Of a stretch of 33,331 nucleotides of DNA, positions 22,195-30,434 are shown piece by piece (the stretch's first letter is position 1; each line of letters begins with the position of its first letter). Source of the DNA: Myxococcaceae bacterium (lineage in GTDB: Bacteria; Myxococcota; Myxococcia; Myxococcales; Myxococcaceae). The notes below the pieces were generated by a model that had not been told where the DNA came from, ran no database searches, and saw only the letters and a program-made list of their open reading frames with translations. The translations under genes were made by a program, and so were the position numbers. The stretch lies in NCBI GenBank assembly GCA_016926755.1, contig JAFGNZ010000178.1, forward strand, positions 1 through 33,331. Reading direction: 5' to 3'.

Positions 22195-24282
22195 CTACGG
22201 CGAGACGCCGGCCCCGGAGACGTTGAGGGTGTAGCTCCCCGTGGCCCCCGAGTAGCCGACGACGCGCACGTAGTAGGTGCCCGGCGTCGACACACTATAG
22301 CTGCCCTGCTCCGGGTTGCTCGCGGTGTACCCGCGCGCCAGGTACGTGCTGGTGTCCGCCTCGCTGTACAGGTACCAGTCGAGATCCGCGCTCCCGGAGA
22401 TGGTCAGCGTCACGGTGACCGTGCCCGCCGCGGTGACGGTGAACGTGAACCAGTCCGCGTCAGCGCTGGAGGAGATGGCGCCGGAGACGTTCGTGCTCGC
22501 CGCCACCCGGCCGTCCGCGGTCGCCGCGGTGCCGTTGTCCTCGGACTCGGAGGTGATGGCGTCGGAGGGAGTGCCCCCGCCGCCGCCGCCACCGAACGCG
22601 GTGCCATCCGCCTTCGTGCCCGGCGAGGAGGAGCCGACGGCGCCCGACAGGCTGGTGTGCAGGGCGAAGGAGCCGCTGCTGCTGACATCCGGGCTCCGGT
22701 TCGCCGACACGCCGTCCGTGCCGCTCACCCCCGAGCTCAAGGTGGCCGTGTCCACCACCGTCCCGGCCGCGTTCTTCACCGTCACGGTGTCACCGCTGTT
22801 GGACAGGCCGAGCGAGCCCGTCGACGCCGCCACCGCGTTGGCCAGGCCCGAGGGGATGCCCGAGGCCCCGCCGAAGACCACCACCGCGCCCCCCGCGGCC
22901 ACGCTCGAGCCACTGGCGAAGGTGTGCCGCACCGACGAGGCGTCGGAGATCGTCCAGCCGGAGAGATCCACCGCCGTGCTGCCCGTGTTGACCACCTCCA
23001 CGAACTCGCCGCTCACGGCCGAGCCCGCCTCGTTGACGAGCACCTCGTTGATGAACACGCCGCCCGTGCCGCCGCCGCCACCGTCGGACACGGTGATGGT
23101 GAAGCTCGCGTTGCTCGTGTCGCTGAGGGTGGAGCTGGACGCGTCGCTCACCCGCACCTTCGCGGCGGTGGTGGCGCTGCTCGGCACCGTCCACGCGTAG
23201 CTGCCCGCCGAGGCCGCCGTGCTCGAGGTGATCGTCGTCCACGTGCTCCCGTTCAGCGTGTACTCCAGCTTCACGTTCGTCACCCCCGAGGCCGTCCAGG
23301 TGATGCTGTGCGCGCTGCCCCCCACCCAGCTCTCGCCGCCGTTGGGGGAGCCCACCGTGACGCTCGCGCCGGTGGTGTCACTCGGGATGAGGAAGTCCTT
23401 GATGATGCCCATGTGCTGCATGTTCGTGGCGCCGCTGTCGCCGCTCAGCGCCGGGGAGATCTCCGAGAGGGGCGAGTGCACGCGCGTGTCCACCACCAGG
23501 CCGCTGGCGTAGCTGCTCGCGCCGATCAGCGTCGCCGTCTGGTACTGGCGCAGATCCGCGTCCACCAGGACGTGATCATACGGCTTGCCGCGGCTCGCGT
23601 TGGTGTTGGTGTTGCCGTTGCGATCCGCCGGGTACGGGCTCGCCGTGGACACCACCTGGGAGAAGGTGCTGAAGCAGGACTCGGAGCGGCTGTCGGTGTT
23701 GAGATCTCCGCCGATCGCCAGGTAGTCCCCCGCGGGCACGTTGGCGTTGATGAAGTTCACCAGGTTCGTCGCCTCCGTGTTGCGCACGCTGCTGCTCGCG
23801 GTGAGCAGGTGCACGCTCACCACCCAGAGATCCTTGGGGCCCGGCACGTCGATGCGCGCCCAGGCGAAGTCACGGTTGCTGACCTGGTTGTCGTCCCACT
23901 CGCCCGCGGCGAGGATCGGCCAGCGGCTGATCACCCCGTTGGGGATCTGCGCGCCCCCCTCGCGGTAGTAGGAGAAGGTGGAGCCGAACGCCGTGTCGAC
24001 GAAGCTACGGATGGCGGACGCTGAATTGTCGCCATAGTTGAACTCCTGGATCATCACGATGTCCGGCTGCGTGCCCTGGAAGATGCGGGTGCCGTGGCCG
24101 GGATCGTAGCTCTGGAGATTGCCACTGGTGATGTTCGCGGCCATCAGCCGCACGCGCACGGTGGCGAGCGCGGACTCCTGCGTGTCCAGCGAGTCATCCT
24201 CCACCCCACCCAGCGCTGAACCTCCGCAGGCCACGAGTGTCAGGGAGAGCAGGGCCGCCACCAGGCGACGGTGTACGAGCAT
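22195..24282 (-). CDS. secreted EEP-fold nuclease lipoprotein with lamin-tail and PPC domains
   Basis: This 695-residue protein starts at the ATG at 24282 (GAGG upstream) and has a lipoprotein signal with LVAC (lipobox C19). Residues 35-290 are an endonuclease/exonuclease/phosphatase domain: VMIQEFN (metal-binding Glu), WVVSVHL, IGGDLNTD and a late YDHVLVD (catalytic His). A beta-sandwich with NGGESWVGGSAHSITW follows (305-400), then a lamin-tail domain (about 410-530, with FINEVLVN and LSGWTISD), a poly-Gly linker and a C-terminal prepeptidase (PPC) domain with DWFTFTV and YYVRVVGYSG (575-690). It is probably a surface or outer-membrane-attached DNase or phosphodiesterase, plausible for extracellular DNA use or predation. 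A GTG reading from 24312 is less likely. Domain calls are strong, the substrate is inferred. Confidence 0.88.
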   Translation of the reverse strand: MLVHRRLVAALLSLTLVACGGSALGGVEDDSLDTQESALATVRVRLMAANITSGNLQSYDPGHGTRIFQGTQPDIVMIQEFNYGDNSASAIRSFVDTAFGSTFSYYREGGAQIPNGVISRWPILAAGEWDDNQVSNRDFAWARIDVPGPKDLWVVSVHLLTASSSVRNTEATNLVNFINANVPAGDYLAIGGDLNTDSRSESCFSTFSQVVSTASPYPADRNGNTNTNASRGKPYDHVLVDADLRQYQTATLIGASSYASGLVVDTRVHSPLSEISPALSGDSGATNMQHMGIIKDFLIPSDTTGASVTVGSPNGGESWVGGSAHSITWTASGVTNVKLEYTLNGSTWTTITSSTAASAGSYAWTVPSSATTAAKVRVSDASSSTLSDTSNASFTITVSDGGGGGTGGVFINEVLVNEAGSAVSGEFVEVVNTGSTAVDLSGWTISDASSVRHTFASGSSVAAGGAVVVFGGASGIPSGLANAVAASTGSLGLSNSGDTVTVKNAAGTVVDTATLSSGVSGTDGVSANRSPDVSSSGSFALHTSLSGAVGSSSPGTKADGTAFGGGGGGGTPSDAITSESEDNGTAATADGRVAASTNVSGAISSSADADWFTFTVTAAGTVTVTLTISGSADLDWYLYSEADTSTYLARGYTASNPEQGSYSVSTPGTYYVRVVGYSGATGSYTLNVSGAGVSP

Positions 24283-24354
24283 GTACCTCGAAGAGGATTC
24301 AGTGATTGGCACGATGTGGGATCCTGCCCCGGAACCGGAGCGATGGAGGGTTCA

Positions 24355-24373
24355 CGGAGACACCACGTCTCCG
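24355..24373 (-). other. 7-bp perfect hairpin upstream of the EEP lipoprotein gene
   Basis: CGGAGAC (24355-24361) pairs with GTCTCCG (24367-24373) around a 5-base loop, 73 bases before the EEP start and 93 bases after the VTT gene stop. It lacks a T run, so it may be a leader structure or a weak terminator of the upstream gene. Confidence 0.3.
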
Positions 24374-24465
24374 AGAAAGCGGGCGTGAAACATACTCCGC
24401 CACTTCTCGTTATCGCTTCAGCGCGCGGGCGCGTTGCGTGGCCTCGCGGTGAATTGCTCCCCTGC

Positions 24466-24936
24466 TCACAGTGCGGTCGCGGCGGACACCGCCACGAAGA
24501 GGTAGCGCAGGCCCTTGCCCAGCGCGGTGAACACCAGGAAGTGCGCGCCACGCACACCTCCGAGCCCCGCCGCGAGGACGAAGGCGTCCCCCAGCACGGG
24601 CAGCCACGAGAGCACGAGCAGCGGAGAGCCCCAGGCTCGCAGCCGCGCCTGGGCGCGCTCCAACCGCGGCCCCTCGCGAGCGCTCCGGCGAGCGAACCAC
24701 CGGCCCAGGCGCCCTCCCCCACCCTTCGCCACCCAGCGCCCGAGCAGGTAGAGCGACAGCGCGCCCAGGACATTGCCCACCGTGGCCACCGTGACGGCCA
24801 GCGCCGGTGAGACGCCACCGGTGATGACGGCCACCAGCAGCGCCTCCGAGGGCATCGGCACGATCGAGCCCGCCAGCATCGCGATGATGAACAGGCCGGG
24901 CAGGCCCCAGGCGGCGAGCGTGGAAGGATCGGGCAT
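24466..24936 (-). CDS. VTT/DedA-like small membrane protein (YqaA type)
   Basis: This 156-residue protein is a short member of the SNARE-associated/VTT family. The N-terminal hydrophobic segment contains the family motif PMPSEALLVAVITGG, with the acidic residue after PxPS typical of the reentrant helix. GNVLGALSLYLLGRW follows, then a basic stretch ([20 protein letters not shown]) and a second reentrant half, LLVLSWLPVLGDAFVLAAG. The chain is shorter than DedA (about 200) and closest to YqaA. DedA proteins support envelope homeostasis and lipid scrambling. It diverges from the alcohol dehydrogenase gene 57 bases away. Confidence 0.85.
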   Translation of the reverse strand: MPDPSTLAAWGLPGLFIIAMLAGSIVPMPSEALLVAVITGGVSPALAVTVATVGNVLGALSLYLLGRWVAKGGGGRLGRWFARRSAREGPRLERAQARLRAWGSPLLVLSWLPVLGDAFVLAAGLGGVRGAHFLVFTALGKGLRYLFVAVSAATAL

Positions 24937-24993
24937 CGAGCACCTGAGTTCTCTGGTGGGGTGGGCGGAGGAAGTGGGTTAGTAAACGCGGCC

Positions 24994-25998
24994 ATGAAAA
25001 TCCAAGCCTTCGCCGCTCCAGGGAAGGGCCAACCGCTCGAGCCCTTCGAGTATGAGCCCTCGCCGCTCGCGCCGCATGACATCGAGGTCCGGATCTCCCA
25101 CTGTGGCATCTGCCATAGCGATCTCCACCTGGTGAACAATGACTGGGGGATGAGCCGCTACCCCCTGGTGCCGGGCCACGAGATCATCGGCACCATCACC
25201 CAGGTGGGCTCGGCGGTGACGCGGCTCGCGCCTGGCCAGCGCGTGGGAATCGGCTGGCAGGCGGACTCCTGCGGCGAGTGCGAGTGGTGCGCGCGAGGCG
25301 AGGAGAACCTCTGCTCGCGCAGCGCCCCCACCTGCGTGGGGCGCCACGGCGGCTTCGCCCGCTCCATCCGCGTCAACGGCCACTTCGCCATCCCCGTGCC
25401 GGACGGGCTCGGCTCGGAGAACGCCGCGCCGCTGCTGTGCGCCGGCATCACCGTGTACTCGCCCCTCCGGGCCCACAACCTCGGCCCCCAGCACCGGGTG
25501 GGCGTCATCGGCATTGGCGGGCTGGGGCACCTGGCGCTCCAGTTCGCGCGGGCATTCGGCTGCGAGGTGACGGCCTTCTCCAGCAGCGCGGACAAGGAGG
25601 CCGAGGCGCGGCGCCTGGGCGCCCACCACTTCGCCGCCACCCGCTCCCCCGAGGCGCTCAAGCGGCTGGCGGGCTCGTTCGACTTCATCCTCTCCACCGC
25701 GAACGCGGATCTGCCCTGGCTGGACTACGTGAGCGCGCTGCGCCCCTACGGGACGCTGTGCTTCGTGGCCGCGCCCCCCAGCAACCTGAGCGTGCCCGTC
25801 TTCCCCCTGCTGAGCGCCAACAAGCGGATCGTCGGCAGCACCATCGGCGGCACCGCGGCCCTGCGGGAGCTGCTCGAGGTGGCGGCCCGGCACGGCGTGA
25901 AGGCGCAGACCGAGCGCTTCCCGCTGGCCCAGGTCAACCAGGCCATGGCCCGCGTCGCCCGCAATGAGGTGCGCTACCGGGCCGTCCTGGAGCTCTAA
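24994..25998 (+). CDS. zinc-dependent NADP(H) alcohol dehydrogenase (CAD/YahK type)
   Basis: This 334-residue medium-chain dehydrogenase reduces aldehydes or oxidises primary alcohols. Catalytic zinc ligands are C40 (CGICHSDLH), H62-E63 (PGHEIIG) and C149 (LLCAGITVYSPL). The structural zinc has C93, C96, C99 and C107 (DSCGECEWC...NLC). The Rossmann motif is IGIGGLGHLALQ, and the FSSSADKEAEA that follows strand 2 has serines, as in NADP-preferring members of the cinnamyl-alcohol dehydrogenase group. The ATG at 24994 begins the conserved MKIQAFAA. The start is preceded by TTAGTAAA and a GGAGGA 22 bases upstream, so the transcript may be nearly leaderless. No neighbour suggests a specific substrate. 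Confidence 0.93.
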   Translation: MKIQAFAAPGKGQPLEPFEYEPSPLAPHDIEVRISHCGICHSDLHLVNNDWGMSRYPLVPGHEIIGTITQVGSAVTRLAPGQRVGIGWQADSCGECEWCARGEENLCSRSAPTCVGRHGGFARSIRVNGHFAIPVPDGLGSENAAPLLCAGITVYSPLRAHNLGPQHRVGVIGIGGLGHLALQFARAFGCEVTAFSSSADKEAEARRLGAHHFAATRSPEALKRLAGSFDFILSTANADLPWLDYVSALRPYGTLCFVAAPPSNLSVPVFPLLSANKRIVGSTIGGTAALRELLEVAARHGVKAQTERFPLAQVNQAMARVARNEVRYRAVLEL

Positions 25999-26035
25999 GC
26001 CCGGCCCCCGGCGCCCGGCCCGACGAGGAGCGAGC

Positions 26036-26077
26036 GCGGCGGAGGTCCATCCGTTATAGTGGAAAAACCTCCGCCGC
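26036..26077. promoter_or_regulatory. 11-bp inverted repeat around a -10-like element upstream of cysE
   Basis: GCGGCGGAGGT (26036-26046) is exactly complementary to ACCTCCGCCGC (26067-26077). The 20-base spacer contains TATAGT (26055-26060), a good -10 whose start site would be near 26067, at the second repeat arm. That geometry fits an operator overlapping the cysE promoter. It could instead be the terminator hairpin of the alcohol dehydrogenase gene (stop 25998), but no T run follows. Confidence 0.45.
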
Positions 26078-26109
26078 TCCAGCCAGCAGTGGGGTAACGT
26101 CCGCTCCCC

Positions 26110-26955
26110 ATGGAAGCCCCCTATGACAAGCTGCTCTCGGTCCTGCTCGAAAGCCGCCAGCGCCGTTGCTTTCCCCCGGAGATCCGCACCGCGGCGCCGG
26201 AGTTCGTCCAGCAGGTGCTGGGGCTGCTCTTCCCCCACTTCGCCGAGAAGCTGGAGTGCAACGCCGCCGCCATCCAGCGCGACGTGATGGCGGTGGAGGC
26301 GTGCCTCGTCCGGCTGCAGGCGATCCTGGCGCCGCTCTACCCGGGCGTGGACACCCGCATCCCCCAGCGCTTCATCGCGCAGCTGCCGGAGATCCACGCC
26401 TGGCTGCTGCAGGACGCCGAGGCCCTCCACGAGGCGGACCCCGCCGCGCGCAGCGTGGATGAGGTGATCCTCACCTACCCGGGCTTCTACGCCATCGCCA
26501 TCTTCCGCGTGGCCCACGCGCTGCACCTGTTGGGCCTGCCGCTGTTGCCCCGGCTGCTCACCGAGTTCGCCCACCAGCGCACCGGCGTGGACATCCACCC
26601 GGGCGCCACCATCGGCCGGCGCTTCGTGATCGATCACGGCACCGGCGTGGTGATCGGCGAGACGACGATCATCGGCGACGGGGTGAAGCTCTACCAGGGC
26701 GTGACGCTGGGCGCGCTGGTGGTGCAGAAGAACCTGTCCGACAAGAAGCGCCACCCCACCCTGGAGGACGAGGTGGTGGTGTACGCCAACGCCACCATCC
26801 TGGGCGGAGACACCGTGGTGGGCCGCGGCAGCATCATCGCCGGCAACGCCTGGCTCACCCAGAGCGTGCCAGCCCAGTCCGTCGTCACCCGCCGCAGCGA
26901 GGTCCGCCACCGCGGCGCGGACTCGGAGCTCGGCGAGCTGGAGTTCCACATCTAA
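26110..26955 (+). CDS. cysE: serine O-acetyltransferase
   Basis: This 281-residue enzyme acetylates serine with acetyl-CoA to give O-acetylserine, the substrate for cysteine synthase. An N-terminal helical domain (about 1-150, including IDEVILTYPG-like SVDEVILTYPGFYAIAIFR) is followed by the left-handed beta-helix of hexapeptide repeats (155-265): GVDIHPGATIGRRFVIDHG, TGVVIGE, GVTLGALVV, ANATILGGDTVVG and GNAWLTQSVP. The catalytic Asp-His pair is in VIDHGTG. The long N-terminus resembles the EpsC/SAT type found with cysK in many bacteria rather than the short enterobacterial form. cysK follows after 33 bases in the same direction, so the pair is an operon. Confidence 0.95.
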   Translation: MEAPYDKLLSVLLESRQRRCFPPEIRTAAPEFVQQVLGLLFPHFAEKLECNAAAIQRDVMAVEACLVRLQAILAPLYPGVDTRIPQRFIAQLPEIHAWLLQDAEALHEADPAARSVDEVILTYPGFYAIAIFRVAHALHLLGLPLLPRLLTEFAHQRTGVDIHPGATIGRRFVIDHGTGVVIGETTIIGDGVKLYQGVTLGALVVQKNLSDKKRHPTLEDEVVVYANATILGGDTVVGRGSIIAGNAWLTQSVPAQSVVTRRSEVRHRGADSELGELEFHI

Positions 26956-26988
26956 CCCGCGCAGCCCCCCACCCCGAGGCCCTACCGT

Positions 26989-27906
26989 ATGAAGGCAGCC
27001 AACATCCTGCAGACCATCGGCAACACGCCCCACGTCCGCATCAACCGGCTCTTCCCCTCGCGCGTCGAGGTGTACATGAAGCTGGAGCGCGCCAACCCGG
27101 GCGGCAGCATCAAGGATCGCATCGGCCTGGCGATGATCGAGGACGCCGAGCAGCGCGGCATCCTCAAGAAGGACAGCGTCATCATCGAGCCCACCTCGGG
27201 CAACACGGGCATCGGCCTGGCGATGGTGGCGGCGGTGAAGGGCTACAAGCTCATCCTGGTGATGCCCGAGTCCATGAGCCTGGAGCGGCGCCGGCTGATG
27301 GCGGCGTACGGGGCCAGCTTCGAGCTGACGCCCCGGGCCCAGGGGATGAAGGGCGCCATCGCGCGCGCGCAGGAGATGGTGGCGCAGAACCCCAACGCGT
27401 GGATGCCGCAGCAGTTCGAGAACGAGGCCAACATCGAGGTGCACAAGCGCACCACGGCGAAGGAGATCCTCCAGGACTTCCCGGAGGGGCTGGACTTCAT
27501 CATCACGGGCGTGGGCACCGGCGGCCACATCACCGCGTGCGGCGAGGAGCTGAAGAAGGCGTGGCCCCAGCTGAAGGTGTTCGCGGTGGAGCCGGCCAAA
27601 TCGCCGGTGATCAGCGGCGGCCAGCCGGGGCCGCACCCCATCCAGGGCATCGGCGCCGGCTTCATCCCCAAGAACCTGCACACCCACGCCATTGACGGGG
27701 CGATCCAGGTCTCCGAGGAGGAGGCGTTCGACTTCGCCCGCCGCTCGGCGCGCGAGGAGGGCATCTTCGTGGGCATCTCCTCGGGCGCCGCGCTGGCGGC
27801 GGTGAACCGGAAGCTCTCGGAGCTCCCGGACGGCAGCCGGGTGCTCACCTTCTGCTACGACACGGGCGAGCGCTACCTCTCGATCGAGAGCCTCTTCCCG
27901 GGCTGA
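26989..27906 (+). CDS. cysK: cysteine synthase A (O-acetylserine sulfhydrylase)
   Basis: This 305-residue PLP enzyme replaces the acetyl group of O-acetylserine with sulfide to form cysteine. The PLP lysine is K42 in NPGGSIKDR. The substrate loop TSGNTGIG and the phosphate-cradle [12 protein letters not shown] are intact, and [11 protein letters not shown] then [13 protein letters not shown] match CysK. GAGG lies nine bases before the ATG. It is co-directional with cysE, whose product feeds it. Its stop lies seven bases from the stop of the convergent sulfide:quinone oxidoreductase gene, which consumes the same substrate, sulfide. Confidence 0.96.
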   Translation: MKAANILQTIGNTPHVRINRLFPSRVEVYMKLERANPGGSIKDRIGLAMIEDAEQRGILKKDSVIIEPTSGNTGIGLAMVAAVKGYKLILVMPESMSLERRRLMAAYGASFELTPRAQGMKGAIARAQEMVAQNPNAWMPQQFENEANIEVHKRTTAKEILQDFPEGLDFIITGVGTGGHITACGEELKKAWPQLKVFAVEPAKSPVISGGQPGPHPIQGIGAGFIPKNLHTHAIDGAIQVSEEEAFDFARRSAREEGIFVGISSGAALAAVNRKLSELPDGSRVLTFCYDTGERYLSIESLFPG

Positions 27907-27916
27907 GCGCGCTCAG
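27903..27916. repeat. 14-bp perfect palindrome covering both convergent stop codons
   Basis: CTGAGCG/CGCTCAG is a perfect palindrome that includes the TGA of cysK (27904-27906) and the TGA of the sulfide:quinone oxidoreductase gene (27913-27915). There is no room for a conventional terminator between these genes. It may act as a minimal bidirectional 3'-end signal or arise by chance from two similar ends. Confidence 0.4.
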
Positions 27917-29175
27917 GCGCGCCCGCGCAGCATGAGGTTCCAGTAGAGCCGCGGCAGGCCGTACTTCTTCACCAGCCACATGTCGCGCCGCTCCTGGAGC
28001 GTGTCGATCAGCGGGAAGCTCGGGGCGGGCTTCCCGTCGTAGTCGAACTCGGCCAGCAGCAGCTTGCCGTAGCCGGTGGTGAGCGGACACGAGGCGTAGC
28101 CGTCGTACCGCGCCAGGGGCTCTCGGCCCGCCATCACCGCCAGCAGGTTCTCCACCAGCACCGGCGCCTGCTTGCGGATGGCGGCGCCCGTGCGCGAGGT
28201 GGGCAGATCCGACGCGTCCCCCAGCGCGAACACCTCCGGGTAGTCCGGGTGCTGGAGCGTGTGCTTGTCCGCCTTCACCCAGCCCTGGTCCGGGCCCTCC
28301 CGCCAGGCCAGCGGGCCGCGGCGGATGAAGTCCGGCGCGCTCTGCGGCGGCGTCACGTGGAGGATGTCGTAGGGGATGACGGCCTCCGCCTTGCCGCCGT
28401 CCTCGCACGTCACCTGGAAGACGGCCTCGCGCTTGCCGCCCCGGACCTCCACCAGCTCGTGCTGGAAGCGCGTGTCGATGCCGTAGCGCGCCACCACCCC
28501 CTGCAGCACCTCCGCGAACGGCTTGACGCCGAAGAGGGCCTTGCTCCCCGAGGCGAAGATGAGCCGCGAGCGCCCGAGCCGCCCCGTGCGCTGCAGGTGA
28601 TCCGCCGCCAGGTACATGATCTTCTGCGACGCCCCGGCGCACCTCACCGGCGTGGAGGGCTGGGTGAAGAGCGCGATGCCGCCGTCGAAGTCCTGGATCA
28701 TCTCCCACGTCTTCGGCGCCAGGGCGAAGTCGTAGTTGCTGGACACGTAGGGCGTCCGCAGCGCGTCTCGCAGGCCGCGCACCTTCTCCCAGTTGAGCTG
28801 GATGCCCGGCGCGACGACCAGGTAGTCGTAGCCCACGCGCACCCCCGACGCGGTGCCCACCTCCCGGGTGATGGGATCCACCTCCTCGGCGCGATCCTGG
28901 ATCCAGCACGCGCCCTTGGGGATGAAGTCGGCCTCCTCCCGCACGCTGTCCTCCGCGCGCGCCACCCCCGCCCCCACCAGCGTCCACAGCGGCCGGTAGT
29001 AGTGCTTGTGCGAGGGCTCGATGATGGCCACCTCCTTCACCCCGAGGCGCCGGAGCCGCGCCGCCACGGTGATGCCCGCCGTGCCTCCGCCGATGATGAC
29101 GACGCGGAAGCGCTCGCGCGCGGGCAGCAGGGCCAGCGGCGCCGCGCGGGCCTGGGGAGTCGGTGCGAGCTTCAT
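27913..29175 (-). CDS. sqr: type II sulfide:quinone oxidoreductase
   Basis: This 420-residue flavoprotein oxidises sulfide and passes electrons to the quinone pool at the membrane. FAD binds through VVIIGGGTAGITVA (25-38) and ALGDASDLPTSRTG (317-330). Two redox cysteines stand at the type II positions, C179 in PVRCAGASQK and C363 in SCPLTTGYG; a third, C90, is present. The CAGASQK and CPLTTGYG contexts are those of the mitochondrial-like (SQOR) type, which makes persulfide for detoxification rather than for lithotrophy. AGGAGG precedes the ATG. It is convergent with cysE-cysK, so biosynthetic and disposal uses of sulfide sit side by side. A hairpin lies in its leader (29195-29215). Confidence 0.9.
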   Translation of the reverse strand: MKLAPTPQARAAPLALLPARERFRVVIIGGGTAGITVAARLRRLGVKEVAIIEPSHKHYYRPLWTLVGAGVARAEDSVREEADFIPKGACWIQDRAEEVDPITREVGTASGVRVGYDYLVVAPGIQLNWEKVRGLRDALRTPYVSSNYDFALAPKTWEMIQDFDGGIALFTQPSTPVRCAGASQKIMYLAADHLQRTGRLGRSRLIFASGSKALFGVKPFAEVLQGVVARYGIDTRFQHELVEVRGGKREAVFQVTCEDGGKAEAVIPYDILHVTPPQSAPDFIRRGPLAWREGPDQGWVKADKHTLQHPDYPEVFALGDASDLPTSRTGAAIRKQAPVLVENLLAVMAGREPLARYDGYASCPLTTGYGKLLLAEFDYDGKPAPSFPLIDTLQERRDMWLVKKYGLPRLYWNLMLRGRA

Positions 29176-29194
29176 GGAGCCTCCTTCAGCGGAT

Positions 29195-29215
29195 CACCTG
29201 GGTTTCTGCCAGGTG
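29195..29215 (-). promoter_or_regulatory. 7-bp hairpin/operator candidate upstream of the sqr gene
   Basis: CACCTGG (29195-29201) pairs with CCAGGTG (29209-29215) around a 7-base spacer, 20 bases before the sqr start. It could be an operator or a leader hairpin. It could also be the terminator of the upstream class V PLP gene (stop at 29295), but no T run follows. Confidence 0.35.
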
Positions 29216-29294
29216 CGCTTACGGGAAGATCCGCGAGCTGATCACTCGTCCCGTCGATCCAGGGATCCGTCCTGAAAGAGACGCGCCCGCGGCC

Positions 29295-30434
29295 TCACGC
29301 TCTGGTGAAGTCCCGCACCATCCCCAGCAGCCGCTCCACCTCCTCCGTCCGATTGTAGAAGTGTGGCGACAGGCGCAGGCGGCCCCGGCGCAGCGAGAGG
29401 CTCACCTCGCGCTCGGCCAGCCAGCCGTACAGCGCCCGCGGATCCCCGGCAGGCGGCAGGAAGGTGAGGATGCCCGCGCGGTGCTCCGGCGCCGGCCCCG
29501 TGTCGCAGCCCATGCCGCGCAGGCCCTCCTCCAGCGTGGCGAGCAGCTCGCGGATGCGGGCCTCGATGGCGGGCACCCCCACCTCGAGGAGCAGCTCCAG
29601 CGCGGCCCCGAGCGCGTAGATGCCCGTATACGCGTGGCTGCCCTCCTCCAGCTTCCCCGCGTCCGCGCGCAGCTCGAAGTGCGAGCGGTTGAAGTTCCAC
29701 GCGTCCGTGGTGCTCCGCCACCCCACCAGCACCGGACGCAGCCGGGGCAGCACCTCCCGCGCCACGTACAGGAAGCCGATGCCGGAGATCCCCAGCATCC
29801 ACTTGTGGCTGTCCGCGCTCAGGAAGTGGACGCGGCTGCGCTTCACGTCCACCGGGATGCAGCCCACGCTCTGGATGCCATCCACGCACAGCAGCGCCCC
29901 GGCGCGCTCGCACACCGCCCCCACCGCCTCCAGGTCCGTCCGGTAGCCGCTGGCGTACTGCACGGAGCTGAGCGCCACCAGCCGCGTGCGCGGCGTGAGC
30001 GCGGCGGCCACCGCCTCCGGGGTGATGCCCCCTTGCGTCGCGGCGATCTCCCGCACCGAGACGCCGCGATCCCTCAGGTGCAGCCAGGGGTACACGTTGG
30101 AGGGGTACTCGAGCGAGGTGGCCACCGCCACCTCATCCCCGGGCCGCCAGTCCAGCCCCTCGGCCACCAGCCCCAGGCCGTGGCTGGTGTTGCGCACGAA
30201 GGCGAGCTCCTCCGGCTGCGCGCCGATGATCCGCGCCGCCAGCCGCCGGACGTGCTCGGCCCGGGCCTCCCACGCGCGCTCGTGCTTCACGCCGTGGTGG
30301 ACGACATCCTCCATCCACTCGCGCACGGCGGCGGCGGCGCGCAGGCTGGTGGGCGCCACCCCCGCGTGGTTGAAGTAGAGCTGCTGCTCCAGGACGGGGA
30401 ACTCGGCGCGGTAGGAGTCGAGAGGGGTATTCAC
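29295..30434 (-). CDS. class V aminotransferase-fold PLP enzyme
   Basis: This 379-residue fold-type I PLP enzyme has the class V motifs LYFNHAGVAPTS (19-30), RNTSHGLGLVAEGL (81-94), D185 in CVDGIQSVG, and the PLP lysine K211 in SADSHKWMLG. It resembles the cysteine desulfurase/isopenicillin-N-epimerase branch. The SufS/IscS active-site loop with its cysteine (RxGxHCA) is absent; the equivalent C-terminal stretch reads VSLSLRRGRLRLSPHFYN. Desulfurase activity of the SufS type is therefore unlikely, and an epimerase, lyase or related reaction is more probable. Its GTG start shares GTGA with the stop of the large surface protein upstream, an unusual coupling for a cytoplasmic enzyme. Substrate unknown. 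Confidence 0.9.
   Translation of the reverse strand: MNTPLDSYRAEFPVLEQQLYFNHAGVAPTSLRAAAAVREWMEDVVHHGVKHERAWEARAEHVRRLAARIIGAQPEELAFVRNTSHGLGLVAEGLDWRPGDEVAVATSLEYPSNVYPWLHLRDRGVSVREIAATQGGITPEAVAAALTPRTRLVALSSVQYASGYRTDLEAVGAVCERAGALLCVDGIQSVGCIPVDVKRSRVHFLSADSHKWMLGISGIGFLYVAREVLPRLRPVLVGWRSTTDAWNFNRSHFELRADAGKLEEGSHAYTGIYALGAALELLLEVGVPAIEARIRELLATLEEGLRGMGCDTGPAPEHRAGILTFLPPAGDPRALYGWLAEREVSLSLRRGRLRLSPHFYNRTEEVERLLGMVRDFTRA

Noticed and set aside
21358-24024. Plus-strand frame of about 890 codons opposite the EEP lipoprotein and allA
   Set aside because: Low-complexity Arg/Ala/Gly/His composition, no ribosome binding site, and antisense to genes with recognisable domains.
24979-27687. 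Very long open frame (about 900 codons) on the minus strand across the alcohol dehydrogenase, cysE and cysK
   Set aside because: It is antisense to three genes with intact catalytic motifs. Its translation is His/Arg/Gly/Ala-rich with no domain, the usual effect of high third-position GC on the opposite strand.
29295-30434. SufS-type cysteine desulfurase
   Set aside because: The C-terminal RxGxHCA loop with its catalytic cysteine is missing.
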